From: DASRWI01 sp035654655
Lineage (GTDB): Bacteria; Bacteroidota; Ignavibacteria; Ignavibacteriales; Ignavibacteriaceae
NCBI GenBank assembly: GCA_035654655.1
Contig: DASRWI010000032.1
Span: 68,488 to 132,487, forward strand
Direction of reading: 5' to 3'
Length of the DNA stretch: 64,000 bases
In this document: positions 18,110 to 27,392 of the stretch, piece by piece
Position numbering within the stretch: the stretch's first letter is position 1
Layout: each line of letters opens with the position of its first letter
Made by a program: the position numbers and the translations under genes
Notes under the pieces: model-generated
Told to the model about the DNA's origin: nothing
Database searches by the model: none
The model's input: only the letters and a program-made list of their open reading frames with translations

Positions 18110-19822
18110 ATGATCAACAAGCTGTGGAAAATTAAAGAAATTCAGGATGAATTTATTATTAAGTCTTTAGCAGAAACAATTAACATTTCTGAAGTGTTAG
18201 CTCGTTTATTGGTACTAAGAAAAATTACCAATTTTGGTGAAGCAAAAAAATTTTTTAGACCTACTCTCGAATCCCTTTATGACCCCTTCCAAATGCTTGG
18301 AATGAAAGAAGCAACTAAAAGGATAATTAAAGCAATAACTGAGAATCAAAATATTTGTATCTATGGTGATTATGATGTTGATGGTACCTGTTCAACTGCA
18401 TTACTTTATTTATTCTTAAAAAAACTGGGAGCAAATGTTAATTTCTTTATTCCAAAAAGATTAACAGAAGGTTATGGAATTTCTAAAGCAGGTATTGAAT
18501 ATGTAAAAAGTTTAAATACAGATTTATTAATTTCAGTTGATTGCGGCATAACTGCTATAGATGAAGTTAACTATGCTAATGAACTTGGCATAAACGTAAT
18601 TATTTGCGACCATCATCAATCAAAAGACATCGTTCCCGCAGCAGTTGCTGTTCTTGACCCGCTGCAGCCAGGATGTAATTATCCATATAAATATTTAGCA
18701 GGTGCCGGTGTTGCATTTAAATTAGCTCAAGGTTTAGCCAAGGAAGTAAATCAGAAAGATTTACCTTTAGAGTATCTGGATTTAGTGGCATTAGCTTCAA
18801 TTGCTGATATAGTTCCATTGATTGATGAAAATAGAATTTTAGTACGTGAGGGTTTAAAGTTGATAAACGAAAAACCTCGTCCCGGCATAGCTGCTTTAAT
18901 GAAGCTAAGTAATAATGGGCAAGGAAGTTTATCATCAGGGCAGATAGTTTTTACTTTGGCTCCAAGAATAAACGCCGTTGGTAGAATGGGAGATGCTCAA
19001 AGAGCAGTTGAACTTTTTATTAGTGATAACCTTTCTGAAGCTGTAAAACTTGCTGAAGTATTAGAATCTGATAATCGAGACAGAAGAAAAATTGATGAAG
19101 AAACTTTTTTTGCTGCTGATGTTCTGGTTAAAGATATAGATTTGGAAAATGAAATACCAATTGTACTTCATAAAGAATCATGGCATTCAGGAGTTATAGG
19201 AATCGTAGCATCCCGTTTAGTGGAAAAATATTATCGTCCAACGATAATGCTTACTACTGTTGATGGAGTAGCAAAAGGTTCTGCAAGAAGCATTTCTAAC
19301 TTTAATATTTATAATGCCTTAAAAGAATGTGAAGACCTTTTAATTCATTTTGGTGGCCATCAGGCAGCTGCAGGATTAGCTGTGGAGATTGACAAAATTG
19401 ATGAATTTAAAAGTAAATTCAATACTGTTGTTAAAGGTGCTTTATCTAAGGAAAATTTAAGGCCTGAAATTGTGATTGATGCTGTAATAAAATTTTCAGA
19501 AATTACACCTAAATTTTTAAGAATTATTGATCAGTTTGCTCCTTTCGGTCCCGGGAATATGAGACCTGTATTTTTATCAGAAAATGTAGAAGTTACCGGA
19601 TTGCCAAGAATTGTAGGGAATAATCATCTGATTGTAAATCTAAAACAATGCGGTTCAGAAAAAATATTTGATTGTATTGGTTTTAACTTTGGAAATTATT
19701 GTAAAGTTTTAAATAAAAATTCAATATTGGATGTTGTATATTCAATTGATAAATTAGGCAAAGATGATTTCATTTTTCCTCAATTGAAAATTAAAGATAT
19801 TAAAATAAAAGAAAATAATTAG
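18110..19822 (+). CDS. recJ: Single-stranded-DNA-specific exonuclease RecJ
   Basis: A 570-residue DHH/DHHA1 phosphoesterase. Motif I is IYGDYDVDGTCSTALL, motif II ISVDCGIT, motif III CDHHQ (D167-H168-H169), and motif IV includes DLVALASIADIVPL. The C-terminal DHHA1 part has FGGHQAAAGLAV, followed by an OB-like domain (about 460-570). It degrades ssDNA 5'-3' in recombination and repair. It is followed 8 bp later by yebC and then ruvCA, a sensible DNA-repair operon. Confidence 0.95.
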   Translation: MINKLWKIKEIQDEFIIKSLAETINISEVLARLLVLRKITNFGEAKKFFRPTLESLYDPFQMLGMKEATKRIIKAITENQNICIYGDYDVDGTCSTALLYLFLKKLGANVNFFIPKRLTEGYGISKAGIEYVKSLNTDLLISVDCGITAIDEVNYANELGINVIICDHHQSKDIVPAAVAVLDPLQPGCNYPYKYLAGAGVAFKLAQGLAKEVNQKDLPLEYLDLVALASIADIVPLIDENRILVREGLKLINEKPRPGIAALMKLSNNGQGSLSSGQIVFTLAPRINAVGRMGDAQRAVELFISDNLSEAVKLAEVLESDNRDRRKIDEETFFAADVLVKDIDLENEIPIVLHKESWHSGVIGIVASRLVEKYYRPTIMLTTVDGVAKGSARSISNFNIYNALKECEDLLIHFGGHQAAAGLAVEIDKIDEFKSKFNTVVKGALSKENLRPEIVIDAVIKFSEITPKFLRIIDQFAPFGPGNMRPVFLSENVEVTGLPRIVGNNHLIVNLKQCGSEKIFDCIGFNFGNYCKVLNKNSILDVVYSIDKLGKDDFIFPQLKIKDIKIKENN

Positions 19823-19830
19823 GAGATATA

Positions 19831-20556
19831 ATGTCAGGACATTCTAAGTGGGCGACTACTAAGAGAAAAAAGGCTGCAATTGATTCTAAAAGAGGTAAAA
19901 TATTTACCAAGATAATAAAAGAAATCACTATTGCTGCCCGCGAAGGCGGTGGTGACCCTAATGGAAATCCACGTTTAAGATTAGCCGTTGATAATGCTAA
20001 AGCTTCCAATATGCCTGCCGACAATATTGAACGCGCAATTAAAAAAGCTACAGGTGAACTTGAAGGTGTAACTTACCATGAATTAACCTATGAAGGTTAT
20101 GGACCTGCAGGCATTGCTATGTTGGTTGAAGTTGCCACTGATAATAAAAACAGAACTGTAGCAGAAGTTCGACATCTTTTTAGCAAGTATGGCGGCAGTA
20201 TGGCTGAGAGCGGTTCAGTTGCCTGGATGTTTGATAAAAAGGGTGTTATAGTTTTACCTAAGCAGGGAAAAGCTGAAGATGAAGTTATGGAAGTTGTAAT
20301 CGATGCTGGTGCCGATGATTTACAGACTGAAGAAGATTATTTTGAAGTTCAAACAGCAATTCCAAATTTTGAACCTGTTAGAAAAACTTTGATTGAAAAA
20401 GGTTATACAGTTGAAAATGCTTCCATACAGTGGATTGCTAAAAACGTTATAAAAGTTACCGGTGAAGATGCTGAAAGAGTAGTTAAACTTATTGATATGC
20501 TTGAAGATAGTGATGACGTTCAGAATGTTTATTCTAATGCTGACTTTGACGAATAA
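19831..20556 (+). CDS. yebC: YebC/PmpR-family protein
   Basis: A 241-residue protein with the family signature MSGHSKWATTKRKKAAIDSKRGKIFTKIIKEI at the N-terminus. Further matches are GGGDPNGNPRLRLAVDNAKASNMPADNIERAIKKATG and AEVRHLFSKYGGSMAESGSVAWMF. Members were called transcriptional regulators; more recent work on YebC2/TACO1 links the family to relief of ribosome stalling. It has a good AGGAG ribosome-binding site and sits between recJ and ruvC, a frequent location. Confidence 0.95.
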   Translation: MSGHSKWATTKRKKAAIDSKRGKIFTKIIKEITIAAREGGGDPNGNPRLRLAVDNAKASNMPADNIERAIKKATGELEGVTYHELTYEGYGPAGIAMLVEVATDNKNRTVAEVRHLFSKYGGSMAESGSVAWMFDKKGVIVLPKQGKAEDEVMEVVIDAGADDLQTEEDYFEVQTAIPNFEPVRKTLIEKGYTVENASIQWIAKNVIKVTGEDAERVVKLIDMLEDSDDVQNVYSNADFDE

Positions 20557-20572
20557 TCATCAATAATATTTT

Positions 20573-20601
20573 GGAGGTTTGAATTTGTTTTTCAAGCCTC
20601 C
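20573..20601 (+). other. GGAGG-containing hairpin between yebC and ruvC
   Basis: GGAGGTTTGAA (20573-20583) can pair with TTCAAGCCTCC (20591-20601), 11 pairs including one G-U. There is no T-run. The 3' arm is 11 bp from the ruvC ATG, so the stem may influence ruvC translation or be a processing site; no strong Shine-Dalgarno is otherwise visible for ruvC. Confidence 0.4.
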
Positions 20602-20612
20602 TGGAATTTCTA

Positions 20613-21152
20613 ATGATAATATTAGGTATAGATCCGGGAACAATAACTACCGGATACGGCATAATCAATTCAGACAATAACAAATTATCAATTGTTAATA
20701 GCGGCTTTATTAATTTGAAAAAAGAAGCTTTCCTTCCTGAAAAATTAAAAATTATTTACAACCAAATTGATTCTCTAATTAAATTTTATAAACCAGATGA
20801 GTTTTCAATTGAAACTGCATTTTATGGAAAGAATGTGCAGTCAGCAATGAAAATTGGTTATGCAAGAGGAGTATCTATATTAGCAGCGGTTCAGAATAAT
20901 ATTCCTGTCAGTGAATATTCTCCACGGGAAGTTAAAAAATCAGTTACCGGTAAAGGAGCCGCACAAAAAGACCAGGTAGCTTATATGATAAAAAGTATTC
21001 TTTCTCTTGATGCTAAAATGAAATTGGATGAGAGTGATGCTATTGCAGTTGCCTTGTGCCATGCATTTAGATGCAGAGGAATTGATTCACCTGCAAAAAA
21101 AACAAACTGGAAAGCATTTGTGGAAGCTAATTCTGAAAGGGTTATAGGATGA
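20613..21152 (+). CDS. ruvC: Holliday-junction endonuclease RuvC
   Basis: A 179-residue RNase H-fold resolvase. Catalytic acidic residues are visible as D7 (GIDPGTITTGYG), E67 (SIETAFYGKNVQSA) and the C-terminal DESDAIAVALCH. KSVTGKGAAQKDQV is the conserved DNA-binding segment. It cleaves Holliday junctions after RuvAB branch migration. Its last four bases (ATGA) overlap the ruvA start. ruvB is not in this window. Confidence 0.95.
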   Translation: MIILGIDPGTITTGYGIINSDNNKLSIVNSGFINLKKEAFLPEKLKIIYNQIDSLIKFYKPDEFSIETAFYGKNVQSAMKIGYARGVSILAAVQNNIPVSEYSPREVKKSVTGKGAAQKDQVAYMIKSILSLDAKMKLDESDAIAVALCHAFRCRGIDSPAKKTNWKAFVEANSERVIG

Positions 21153-21727
21153 TAGCTTATTTAAAAGGAAAGGTTCATTCATTAAAACCAACACATTTGA
21201 TTATTGATGTTAATGGAGTTGGTTACTCAGTTAATATTTCCTTAAATACTTATGAGTTTATTTCTGATGCTAAAGAAGTTGAACTTTATATTTTTACAAA
21301 TGTTAAAGAAGATTCTATAACTTTATTCGGATTTCACAGTGAATCTGAAAAAAAAATGTTTGAGCTTTTAATATCAGTAAACGGTATCGGACCTAAATCA
21401 GCTTTAAGCATTTTGTCTGGTATTAAAATAGATGATTTAAAAACTGCAATTGCTTTATCGGATATATCAAGGATTGTAGCTGTTCCCGGAATTGGTAAAA
21501 AAACTGCAGAGAGATTAGTTCTTGAATTAAAATCCAAAATAGATTCTGTTCAGGGAGAAACAACACTAATTGCTTACGATAAGAAAAATGAAGCTATAGC
21601 TGCACTAACTACTTTAGGTTACAATATTAAACAAGCAGAAAAAGTAATCCAAGATGTATTATCAACTTCTCCAAACTTGCCTCTTGAAGAACTTTTGAAA
21701 AAAGCGTTGGGAATGCTGATAAAGTAA
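21149..21727 (+). CDS. ruvA: Holliday-junction branch-migration protein RuvA
   Basis: A 192-residue RuvA. The N-terminal OB domain (IAYLKGKVHSLKPTHLIIDVNGVGYSVNIS) is followed by two helix-hairpin-helix motifs (LLISVNGIGPKSALSIL and IVAVPGIGKKTAERLVLELK) and a C-terminal RuvB-interacting three-helix domain (EAIAALTTLGYNIKQAEKVI). It overlaps ruvC by 4 bp, indicating translational coupling. Its stop codon directly abuts the convergent FAH-family gene. Confidence 0.95.
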   Translation: MIAYLKGKVHSLKPTHLIIDVNGVGYSVNISLNTYEFISDAKEVELYIFTNVKEDSITLFGFHSESEKKMFELLISVNGIGPKSALSILSGIKIDDLKTAIALSDISRIVAVPGIGKKTAERLVLELKSKIDSVQGETTLIAYDKKNEAIAALTTLGYNIKQAEKVIQDVLSTSPNLPLEELLKKALGMLIK

Positions 21728-22384
21728 TTATTTTACATCGCAATCAATAACAAGTAAATCGCCAAGTTCAGCATGTAGCTTATCGCCGGGTCTTACTTTA
21801 TTAACACCTGACGGTGTGCCGGTAAAAATTAAATCGCCTTCTTCTAAAGTCATTACTGACGAGATATATTGGACTAATTGAATAGGTGGGAAAATCATTT
21901 TGTTCAATTTATCTTTTTGTCTTACTTCACCATTAACTGTTAATGATAATTCTTCAGTTAAAGTTAAATAATAACTATCAGCATATATAAACTCGGATAA
22001 AACAGCAGATGTATCAAAACATTTAGCTAAAGTCCAAGGATGTCCTTTTTTCTTTAATTCATCTTGCACATCTCTTAAGGTCATATCAAGACCTATACCG
22101 AAGCCTCTTATCGCCTGGTCAGCATCTTCTTCGTGAGCATTTCTAATTTTCTTTCCAATTAATAATACTAACTCAATCTCATGGTGCATATTGTTAGAGT
22201 ATTCAGGTTTAATTATTGAATCACCTGAGAAAATAACTGAGGAAGCAGGTTTCAAAAATAAGATTGGTTTTTCAGGTACTTCATTTCCCAATTCTTTTGC
22301 GTGCTCTGAATAATTTCTGCCTACACAAACAATTTTTTTGATTGGAATTTCTTTGCTGCTGTTTTTTATTTTTACTGTTTTCAT
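21728..22384 (-). CDS. FAH-family (fumarylacetoacetase-fold) hydrolase
   Basis: A 218-residue protein of the FahD1/HpaG family. It shows VCVGRNYSEHAKELGNEVPEKPILFLKPASS, metal ligands in HEIELVLLIGK, GIGLDMTLRDVQ, and the closing EGDLIFTGTPSGV. Homologues are acylpyruvate hydrolases, oxaloacetate decarboxylases or homoprotocatechuate-pathway enzymes. The exact substrate is undetermined, and no aromatic-degradation genes lie nearby, so FAHD1-type oxaloacetate or acylpyruvate activity is the more likely role. Confidence 0.85.
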   Translation of the reverse strand: MKTVKIKNSSKEIPIKKIVCVGRNYSEHAKELGNEVPEKPILFLKPASSVIFSGDSIIKPEYSNNMHHEIELVLLIGKKIRNAHEEDADQAIRGFGIGLDMTLRDVQDELKKKGHPWTLAKCFDTSAVLSEFIYADSYYLTLTEELSLTVNGEVRQKDKLNKMIFPPIQLVQYISSVMTLEEGDLIFTGTPSGVNKVRPGDKLHAELGDLLVIDCDVK

Positions 22385-22459
22385 AATTCTAAATTTATTT
22401 TAAATTAAAATAAATTAAGCAAAGTAAAAAACAAAATGATTTATAACATTAAGTGAAAC

Positions 22460-23710
22460 TTATGTCTTTTGTTTCTTTTTTGCTGCAGCAGGGAAAAGGA
22501 TGTTATTTAGGATTAAACGGTACCCGGGAGAGTTCTTAAAAAGATTTAAATCAGTAACCGGATCGCCTACGGCGTGGGTATAATCTTCGGGGTCATGACC
22601 ACCATAAAAAGTAAAAGTACCTCTTCCATAATTTCCGTGAATGTACTTTACCTGATTAGTTCCGGCTCTTTCACCTAAAATTATAACTGATTTTTTTATA
22701 AGCTCTTTACGGAACATTGTTGTTTGTCCCATAAATCCACGAATAACATTAACGTGGTCCTGTGTTAACATTGTAGGAACAGGGTCATACTTAGCAGAGA
22801 ATTCGAACAGAGTGAAATAATCATTCTCGATATTTTGAATTTCCTGAGGTTGGATATCTATATCGCTATATTCATAAACCAGAGGATTTTTTTCTAATTT
22901 AAAATCTGTAAATGCTAATGTCTGAGAATAATCTAATTTTGATTGTGCATCAGGGTCAGCAGCATCACCATCATAAATATCAGCACAAATATCAGTGTGA
23001 ATAGCTGAAAGTGCTATATCATAAGAATCGGTAGCTGAACACATTGCAAAAAGAAAACCACCGCCTCCAATAAAATCTTTTATAGCAAAGCTGACAGCTT
23101 TCATCATTTCTGAAACTTTCTTATAACCATTTTTCTTAGCACTATTTTCATAATTTATTTGCTGCTCAACATACCAGGGGGCATTACTAAAACTTGCATA
23201 AAACTTTCCATACTGTCCTGTAAAATCTTCATGATGTAAATGAAGCCAATCATATTTTGATAAATCTCCATTTAGAATTTCATCATTCCAAATTTTAGTA
23301 TAAGGTACCTTTGCATATTCAAGAACAAGAGTAACAGCATCATCCCATGGTTGAAATCCAGGTGGAACATAAACTGCAATCTTAGGTGCTTTTTCTAAAC
23401 GAACAACATCCATGTTGTTGTTTTCGCTTTGAACCTCTGAATAGATTGCTGTAGCATCGCTAAGAGAAATTAAATCAAATGCTACTCCTTCAAGTCGGCA
23501 CTCATTTGCAATTTTTTCAGAATAATCTATCATAAAGGAACCCCCGCGGTAATTTAAAAGCCAATCAGCTTTTAAACCGTCACTAAGAGAATGGAAGGTT
23601 ACACCATAAGCCTTAAGATGATCAGTCTGTTGCAAATCCATATAAATGAAAATTTTATTTTGAGCAAAAGCTGATATACTTAGTAGAATAATAAAAATGA
23701 ATATTTTCAT
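22460..23710 (-). CDS. Exported amidotransferase-fold protein of unknown function
   Basis: A 416-residue protein with a signal peptide (MKIFIFIILLSISAFAQ). As I recall, this Bacteroidota/Ignavibacteria family is routinely labelled asparagine synthetase B, but it has no N-terminal nucleophile Cys and no PP-loop ATPase motif, so that label is unsupported. Visible features are DHLKAYGVTFHSL, WLLNYRGGSFMIDY, KIAVYVPPGFQPWDDAVTLVLEYA, LHLHHEDFTGQYGKF and a Cys-containing GGGFLFAMCSATDSYDIAL. The last is consistent with a class I glutamine-amidotransferase-like fold, and the His-rich and GHDPEDYTH segments could bind metal. It is probably periplasmic. It starts 20 bp after the clpX terminator, so it is separately transcribed. 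Confidence 0.6.
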   Translation of the reverse strand: MKIFIFIILLSISAFAQNKIFIYMDLQQTDHLKAYGVTFHSLSDGLKADWLLNYRGGSFMIDYSEKIANECRLEGVAFDLISLSDATAIYSEVQSENNNMDVVRLEKAPKIAVYVPPGFQPWDDAVTLVLEYAKVPYTKIWNDEILNGDLSKYDWLHLHHEDFTGQYGKFYASFSNAPWYVEQQINYENSAKKNGYKKVSEMMKAVSFAIKDFIGGGGFLFAMCSATDSYDIALSAIHTDICADIYDGDAADPDAQSKLDYSQTLAFTDFKLEKNPLVYEYSDIDIQPQEIQNIENDYFTLFEFSAKYDPVPTMLTQDHVNVIRGFMGQTTMFRKELIKKSVIILGERAGTNQVKYIHGNYGRGTFTFYGGHDPEDYTHAVGDPVTDLNLFKNSPGYRLILNNILFPAAAKKKQKT

Positions 23711-23726
23711 ATAATATTTTAGATAT

Positions 23727-23751
23727 TAAAAAAGCGGCATAAAGCCGCTTT
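23727..23751 (-). terminator. Intrinsic terminator downstream of clpX
   Basis: On the minus strand, AAAGCGGC and GCCGCTTT form an 8-bp stem with a 5-nt loop and run into a series of T residues. It lies 8 bp after the clpX stop. Confidence 0.9.
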
Positions 23752-23759
23752 GAATTTTA

Positions 23760-25013
23760 TTAAGCTGATTTTCGGTCTATCTCTAAAAATATAGGTTTTG
23801 CACCATCTTCAACAACATCCCTTGTGATAATACATTTTTCAATGTTTTCCTTATTTGGAAGATCGAACATAATTTCCAACATAAATTCTTCAACAATAGA
23901 TCTTAATGCTCTTGCTCCGGTTTTTCTTACCATTGCCTTTGTAACAATAGCATCCAAAGCAAAAGGATCAAACTCTAATTCAATTCCTTCCATCATAAAC
24001 AACTTTTTATATTGTTTAAGAATTGCATTTTTAGGCTCAACAAGTATACTCTTAAATGCTTCTTCTGATAATGGCTGAAGCGGAGCAACAACAGGAATTC
24101 TTCCGATTAATTCCGGTATCAAACCATACTTCAACAAATCTTCCGGTAATACGTGCTGGATAAAATCTCCATCTTCAGTTCTGCTTTTAATATTACCTTT
24201 ATTAAATCCCATTTGATTTTTATTTATTCTTGATGCAATTATTTTATCAACACCATCAAAAGCACCGCCAACAATAAATAAAATATTTTTAGTATTAATG
24301 TTTATTAAACTTTGTTCAGGATGTTTTCTTCCACCTTTTGGAGGAACACCTGCAATAGTACCTTCTAATATTTTCAATAATGCCTGCTGAACACCTTCAC
24401 CTGAAACATCTCTGGTAATAGAAGTGCTTTCACTTTTTCTTGCAATCTTATCAATCTCATCTATGTATACAATACCTTTTTGAGCTTTATCAAGATTATA
24501 ATCTGCTGCCTGCAATAAATGAACTAATACGGTTTCAACATCATCACCAACATAACCGGCTTCAGTTAAAGTTGTAGCGTCAGCAATAGCAAAAGGAACA
24601 TCAAGAATTTTAGCTAAGGTTTGAGCTAATAAAGTTTTACCAACTCCTGTAGGTCCAATAAGTAAAATATTACTTTTTTCAATTTCAACATCATCTAATT
24701 CAAAAAAGGAATTAGATGAATAAATTCTCTTATAATGATTATAAACAGCTACAGAAAGAATTTTTTTGGCTTTATCCTGACCAATAACATATTCATCAAG
24801 AGTTTTCTTGATTGATGCAGGAGTATGTAAAATCTCTTTTTTATTTTTATTGTTATTATAAGCTGCAAGGTTGTTTCTAAGAATATCTACACTGCTTCCA
24901 ATACAAATATCGCAGATGTATACATCCGGACCGGCAATCATACTGCCAACTTCATTACCATCCCTGCCGCAGAAGGAACACTTAACAATTTTCTGATTTT
25001 GTCTCTTAGCCAT
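23760..25013 (-). CDS. clpX: ATP-dependent protease ATP-binding subunit ClpX
   Basis: A 417-residue AAA+ unfoldase. The N-terminal zinc-binding domain has C12, C15, C34 and C37 (CSFCGRDGNEV, then YICDIC). It also has Walker A GPTGVGKT, Walker B VYIDEIDKI, the ClpP-contacting loop region near the MGFN sequence, and sensor II GARALRSIVEE. It unfolds tagged substrates for ClpP; clpP is not in this window. It follows the TPR-protein gene by 8 bp on the same strand, so they form an operon. Confidence 0.97.
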   Translation of the reverse strand: MAKRQNQKIVKCSFCGRDGNEVGSMIAGPDVYICDICIGSSVDILRNNLAAYNNNKNKKEILHTPASIKKTLDEYVIGQDKAKKILSVAVYNHYKRIYSSNSFFELDDVEIEKSNILLIGPTGVGKTLLAQTLAKILDVPFAIADATTLTEAGYVGDDVETVLVHLLQAADYNLDKAQKGIVYIDEIDKIARKSESTSITRDVSGEGVQQALLKILEGTIAGVPPKGGRKHPEQSLININTKNILFIVGGAFDGVDKIIASRINKNQMGFNKGNIKSRTEDGDFIQHVLPEDLLKYGLIPELIGRIPVVAPLQPLSEEAFKSILVEPKNAILKQYKKLFMMEGIELEFDPFALDAIVTKAMVRKTGARALRSIVEEFMLEIMFDLPNKENIEKCIITRDVVEDGAKPIFLEIDRKSA

Positions 25014-25021
25014 TAATCTCT

Positions 25022-26848
25022 CTAATTAATTTTTTTATTTGTTTCTGTTTTAATCTCTAATATATTTTCTCTTGCTTCATCAAGATACATTGAATTAGGA
25101 AATCTTGCAAGCAAATCATTATACATCTTAACCGCATTATCATTATCTAATTTACCAAACTGATAAATTTTCCCCATTAATAACAATGCCTTATCTGCAT
25201 AAATATTTTTAGAATCCAAATTCGAAATATCATTTAATAAAATTAAACATAAATCAAGACTATCTAAAGCCAATAATATTTCTGCTTCCCTGATTTTTGA
25301 AATACTCTCAAGAAAAATAGATTTACTTTCGCCGATTTCCTTATACAATTTATCAGCATTTTGAAAATCCTGCTTAGCTGCAGAAAATTCAGCTTGTGAA
25401 AACTTTACGAGTAACAGTGAATCATTCAAACCTGTATTAAGTATTAAAGATAATTCCAATGCATCATTTGCACTATTATCTTTCAAGTTATCTATAATGC
25501 CGTTCAAAGTTTCTTTAGATTTATTAAAATCCTGTTCATAGAAATATAACTTAGCTAACCTTAAAGCAGCAGAGTTGTTATTTTCCTGTCCAAATCCTTT
25601 ATTTTGAACCACATTTTGAAGGAATTGTTCCGATTTATCAATATTGCCTTTAAGTAGTTCTACTTTGCCAAGCTCCATTAAAGCTTCCGCTTTAAAGTTT
25701 TGATTTCTTCCTTCAGTTACTTTTTGAAAATATTCTTCAGCTTTTTGAAGGTCATTATTCTTATATAAGTATATTCTGCCAATCCGTAAATTTGATTCTG
25801 ATGCAACATCATTATTAGGGAATAATTCAGATAGTTCTTTATAAATCTTAATTACTTCATCATCACTTTTATCATTATTATTTGAAATAATCTCTAAAGG
25901 TTTCCAGCTGTTTTTATCTTTTTTATTGTTTATTGCTTCGATTGCACGGGCATAATAAAATTTAGCAGATGGAATGAATTCAGAATTTGGATGTTCCTCA
26001 ATTAAATCTTTAAAAACTTTTAAAGATAAATCATATTCGCCTCTATCGAATACAGTTCTGCCAAAATCCAATAAAAGCTGCCCATTACTATTTTTATTAT
26101 CGTCAATATCCTTGTACAAGTTAAATGCTTCATCATACTGCTTATTCTCTCTGTAAAGCCAGGCAAGCAGTTGAGGAAAAGCTTCATTAACATCAAGATG
26201 TTTCTTAATTACATCAATAGATTGAGAAAGTGCTTCAGGTTTATTGATATATTGTAGAATTCTATTCTGAATAGTCGGTAATTGATTTGGAGCTTTAGTA
26301 AGAACTTCCACATACTCCAGCGCAGCATCTTTGTACTGCATAGTCAGGGTAAATAACTGAGCTAATTCAAAAGAAAAAGCAACAGGTTCCTGAGCAATAT
26401 CTTTTCCTTTTTTAAGCAGCTTTATTGCTGTACTAAAGGCTCTTCTTTCAAGAGCGGCATTAGCAAGAATTCTATAATTAAATTCATTATTGGTAATTTC
26501 ACCTGCTTTAAGCCAGACTTCTTCAGCTTTATTTTCATCCCCCTTCATATGATAAGTTTTACCCAATAAAGCATAAACATTTATATCATTAGGATTGGAT
26601 TTTAACTTATCTTCTATAATCAAAATGGAAGTATCATAAAGCTTAAGCTGATTATTTATCCTTACAAGAGCATCAAAGTATTGGTAGTTATTTCTATCCT
26701 TATTATACAACTCTTCATAAATGGTTTTAGCTCTTTCAAACTCGCCTGCTTGTTCATAAGCAGAAGCAGTATAGAACTTCTGAGCTTCCATCTGGCAGAA
26801 GACGTCTGCAAATAAAAATAAAGTAATAAACAGGACTTTTAACTTCAA
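25022..26848 (-). CDS. Periplasmic TPR-repeat protein
   Basis: A 608-residue protein with a signal peptide (MKLKVLFITLFLFADVFCQ), followed by tandem tetratricopeptide-like repeats through its whole length. Examples are AGEFERAKTIYEELYNKDRNN, NDINVYALLGKTYHMKGDENKAEEVW, FPNNDVASESNLRIGRIYLYKNNDLQKAEEYFQKV and the YbgF/BamD-like last repeat LARFPNSMYLDEAREN. Such proteins scaffold envelope complexes; no enzymatic domain is visible. It is the first gene of an operon with clpX. Confidence 0.8.
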   Translation of the reverse strand: MKLKVLFITLFLFADVFCQMEAQKFYTASAYEQAGEFERAKTIYEELYNKDRNNYQYFDALVRINNQLKLYDTSILIIEDKLKSNPNDINVYALLGKTYHMKGDENKAEEVWLKAGEITNNEFNYRILANAALERRAFSTAIKLLKKGKDIAQEPVAFSFELAQLFTLTMQYKDAALEYVEVLTKAPNQLPTIQNRILQYINKPEALSQSIDVIKKHLDVNEAFPQLLAWLYRENKQYDEAFNLYKDIDDNKNSNGQLLLDFGRTVFDRGEYDLSLKVFKDLIEEHPNSEFIPSAKFYYARAIEAINNKKDKNSWKPLEIISNNNDKSDDEVIKIYKELSELFPNNDVASESNLRIGRIYLYKNNDLQKAEEYFQKVTEGRNQNFKAEALMELGKVELLKGNIDKSEQFLQNVVQNKGFGQENNNSAALRLAKLYFYEQDFNKSKETLNGIIDNLKDNSANDALELSLILNTGLNDSLLLVKFSQAEFSAAKQDFQNADKLYKEIGESKSIFLESISKIREAEILLALDSLDLCLILLNDISNLDSKNIYADKALLLMGKIYQFGKLDNDNAVKMYNDLLARFPNSMYLDEARENILEIKTETNKKIN

Positions 26849-26988
26849 AACAGCTACCTTAAAAAATTAATATTTTTTATTGTACTAATAATAAATAAAA
26901 ATAACAATTGTTAAAGGTTAAATATTTTGAATATCACAAAAGGGGGTTTGGGAAAGAAGGGCATTAGAAACCAATAGAAAGAAAATGT

Positions 26989-27244
26989 GTATTCCGTAAG
27001 AATACAAAAATAGTAGAAAGCAATAAAAAAGAATTAGTTCCGAAGGAATACAGTAAAAGAAAATATTTTAGAATGTTTGTTAAAATATTCCTACGGAATG
27101 TAGGACTTGTTTTGAAAGCTGTGTTATTATTAAAGTATGCCTACGGCATGAATTAAAAAAAAACTATAGTTAAGTATTATCATCCCGTAGGGATATTTTA
27201 ATAATAACATTGAACATCATAAAAAGTCAGCATCCCATAGGGAT
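26989..27244. repeat. Array of six short palindromes at a ~48-nt period
   Basis: Six ~13-bp palindromes have centres near 26997, 27044, 27093, 27143, 27188 and 27238, so spacings are 47, 49, 50, 45 and 50 nt. Their sequences vary but keep complementarity: GTATTCCGTAAGAATAC, TTCCGAAGGAA, TTCCTACGGAA, TGCCTACGGCA, TCCCGTAGGGA and TCCCATAGGGA. Spacers are AT-rich and unrelated in sequence. Around the fourth and fifth units, GTTATTATTAAAGTA and TATTTTAATAATAAC (27123-27137 and 27194-27208) form a further inverted repeat. No ORF spans it. It is not CRISPR, because the repeats are too short and not identical. Confidence 0.6.
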
Positions 27245-27392
27245 ACTCCAAAAATGCATGCTTACCACAAATGAGCCTATGAGAAAATTATGGGCTGACC
27301 TTTTCCTATCATCGCGAATCCCGACTTTTAGCCGGGATGTGGTGATCTCTGGATTTAATTTTGTAGTGTTGTAGCTTTTCGCTCCGGGCTTC

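Noticed and set aside
22460..23710. Asparagine synthetase B
   Set aside because: No Cys2 nucleophile and no PP-loop, and it has an export signal.
26989..27244. CRISPR array
   Set aside because: Units are only ~11-17 bp, differ from one another, and no cas genes are present. The regular spacing is real but not CRISPR.
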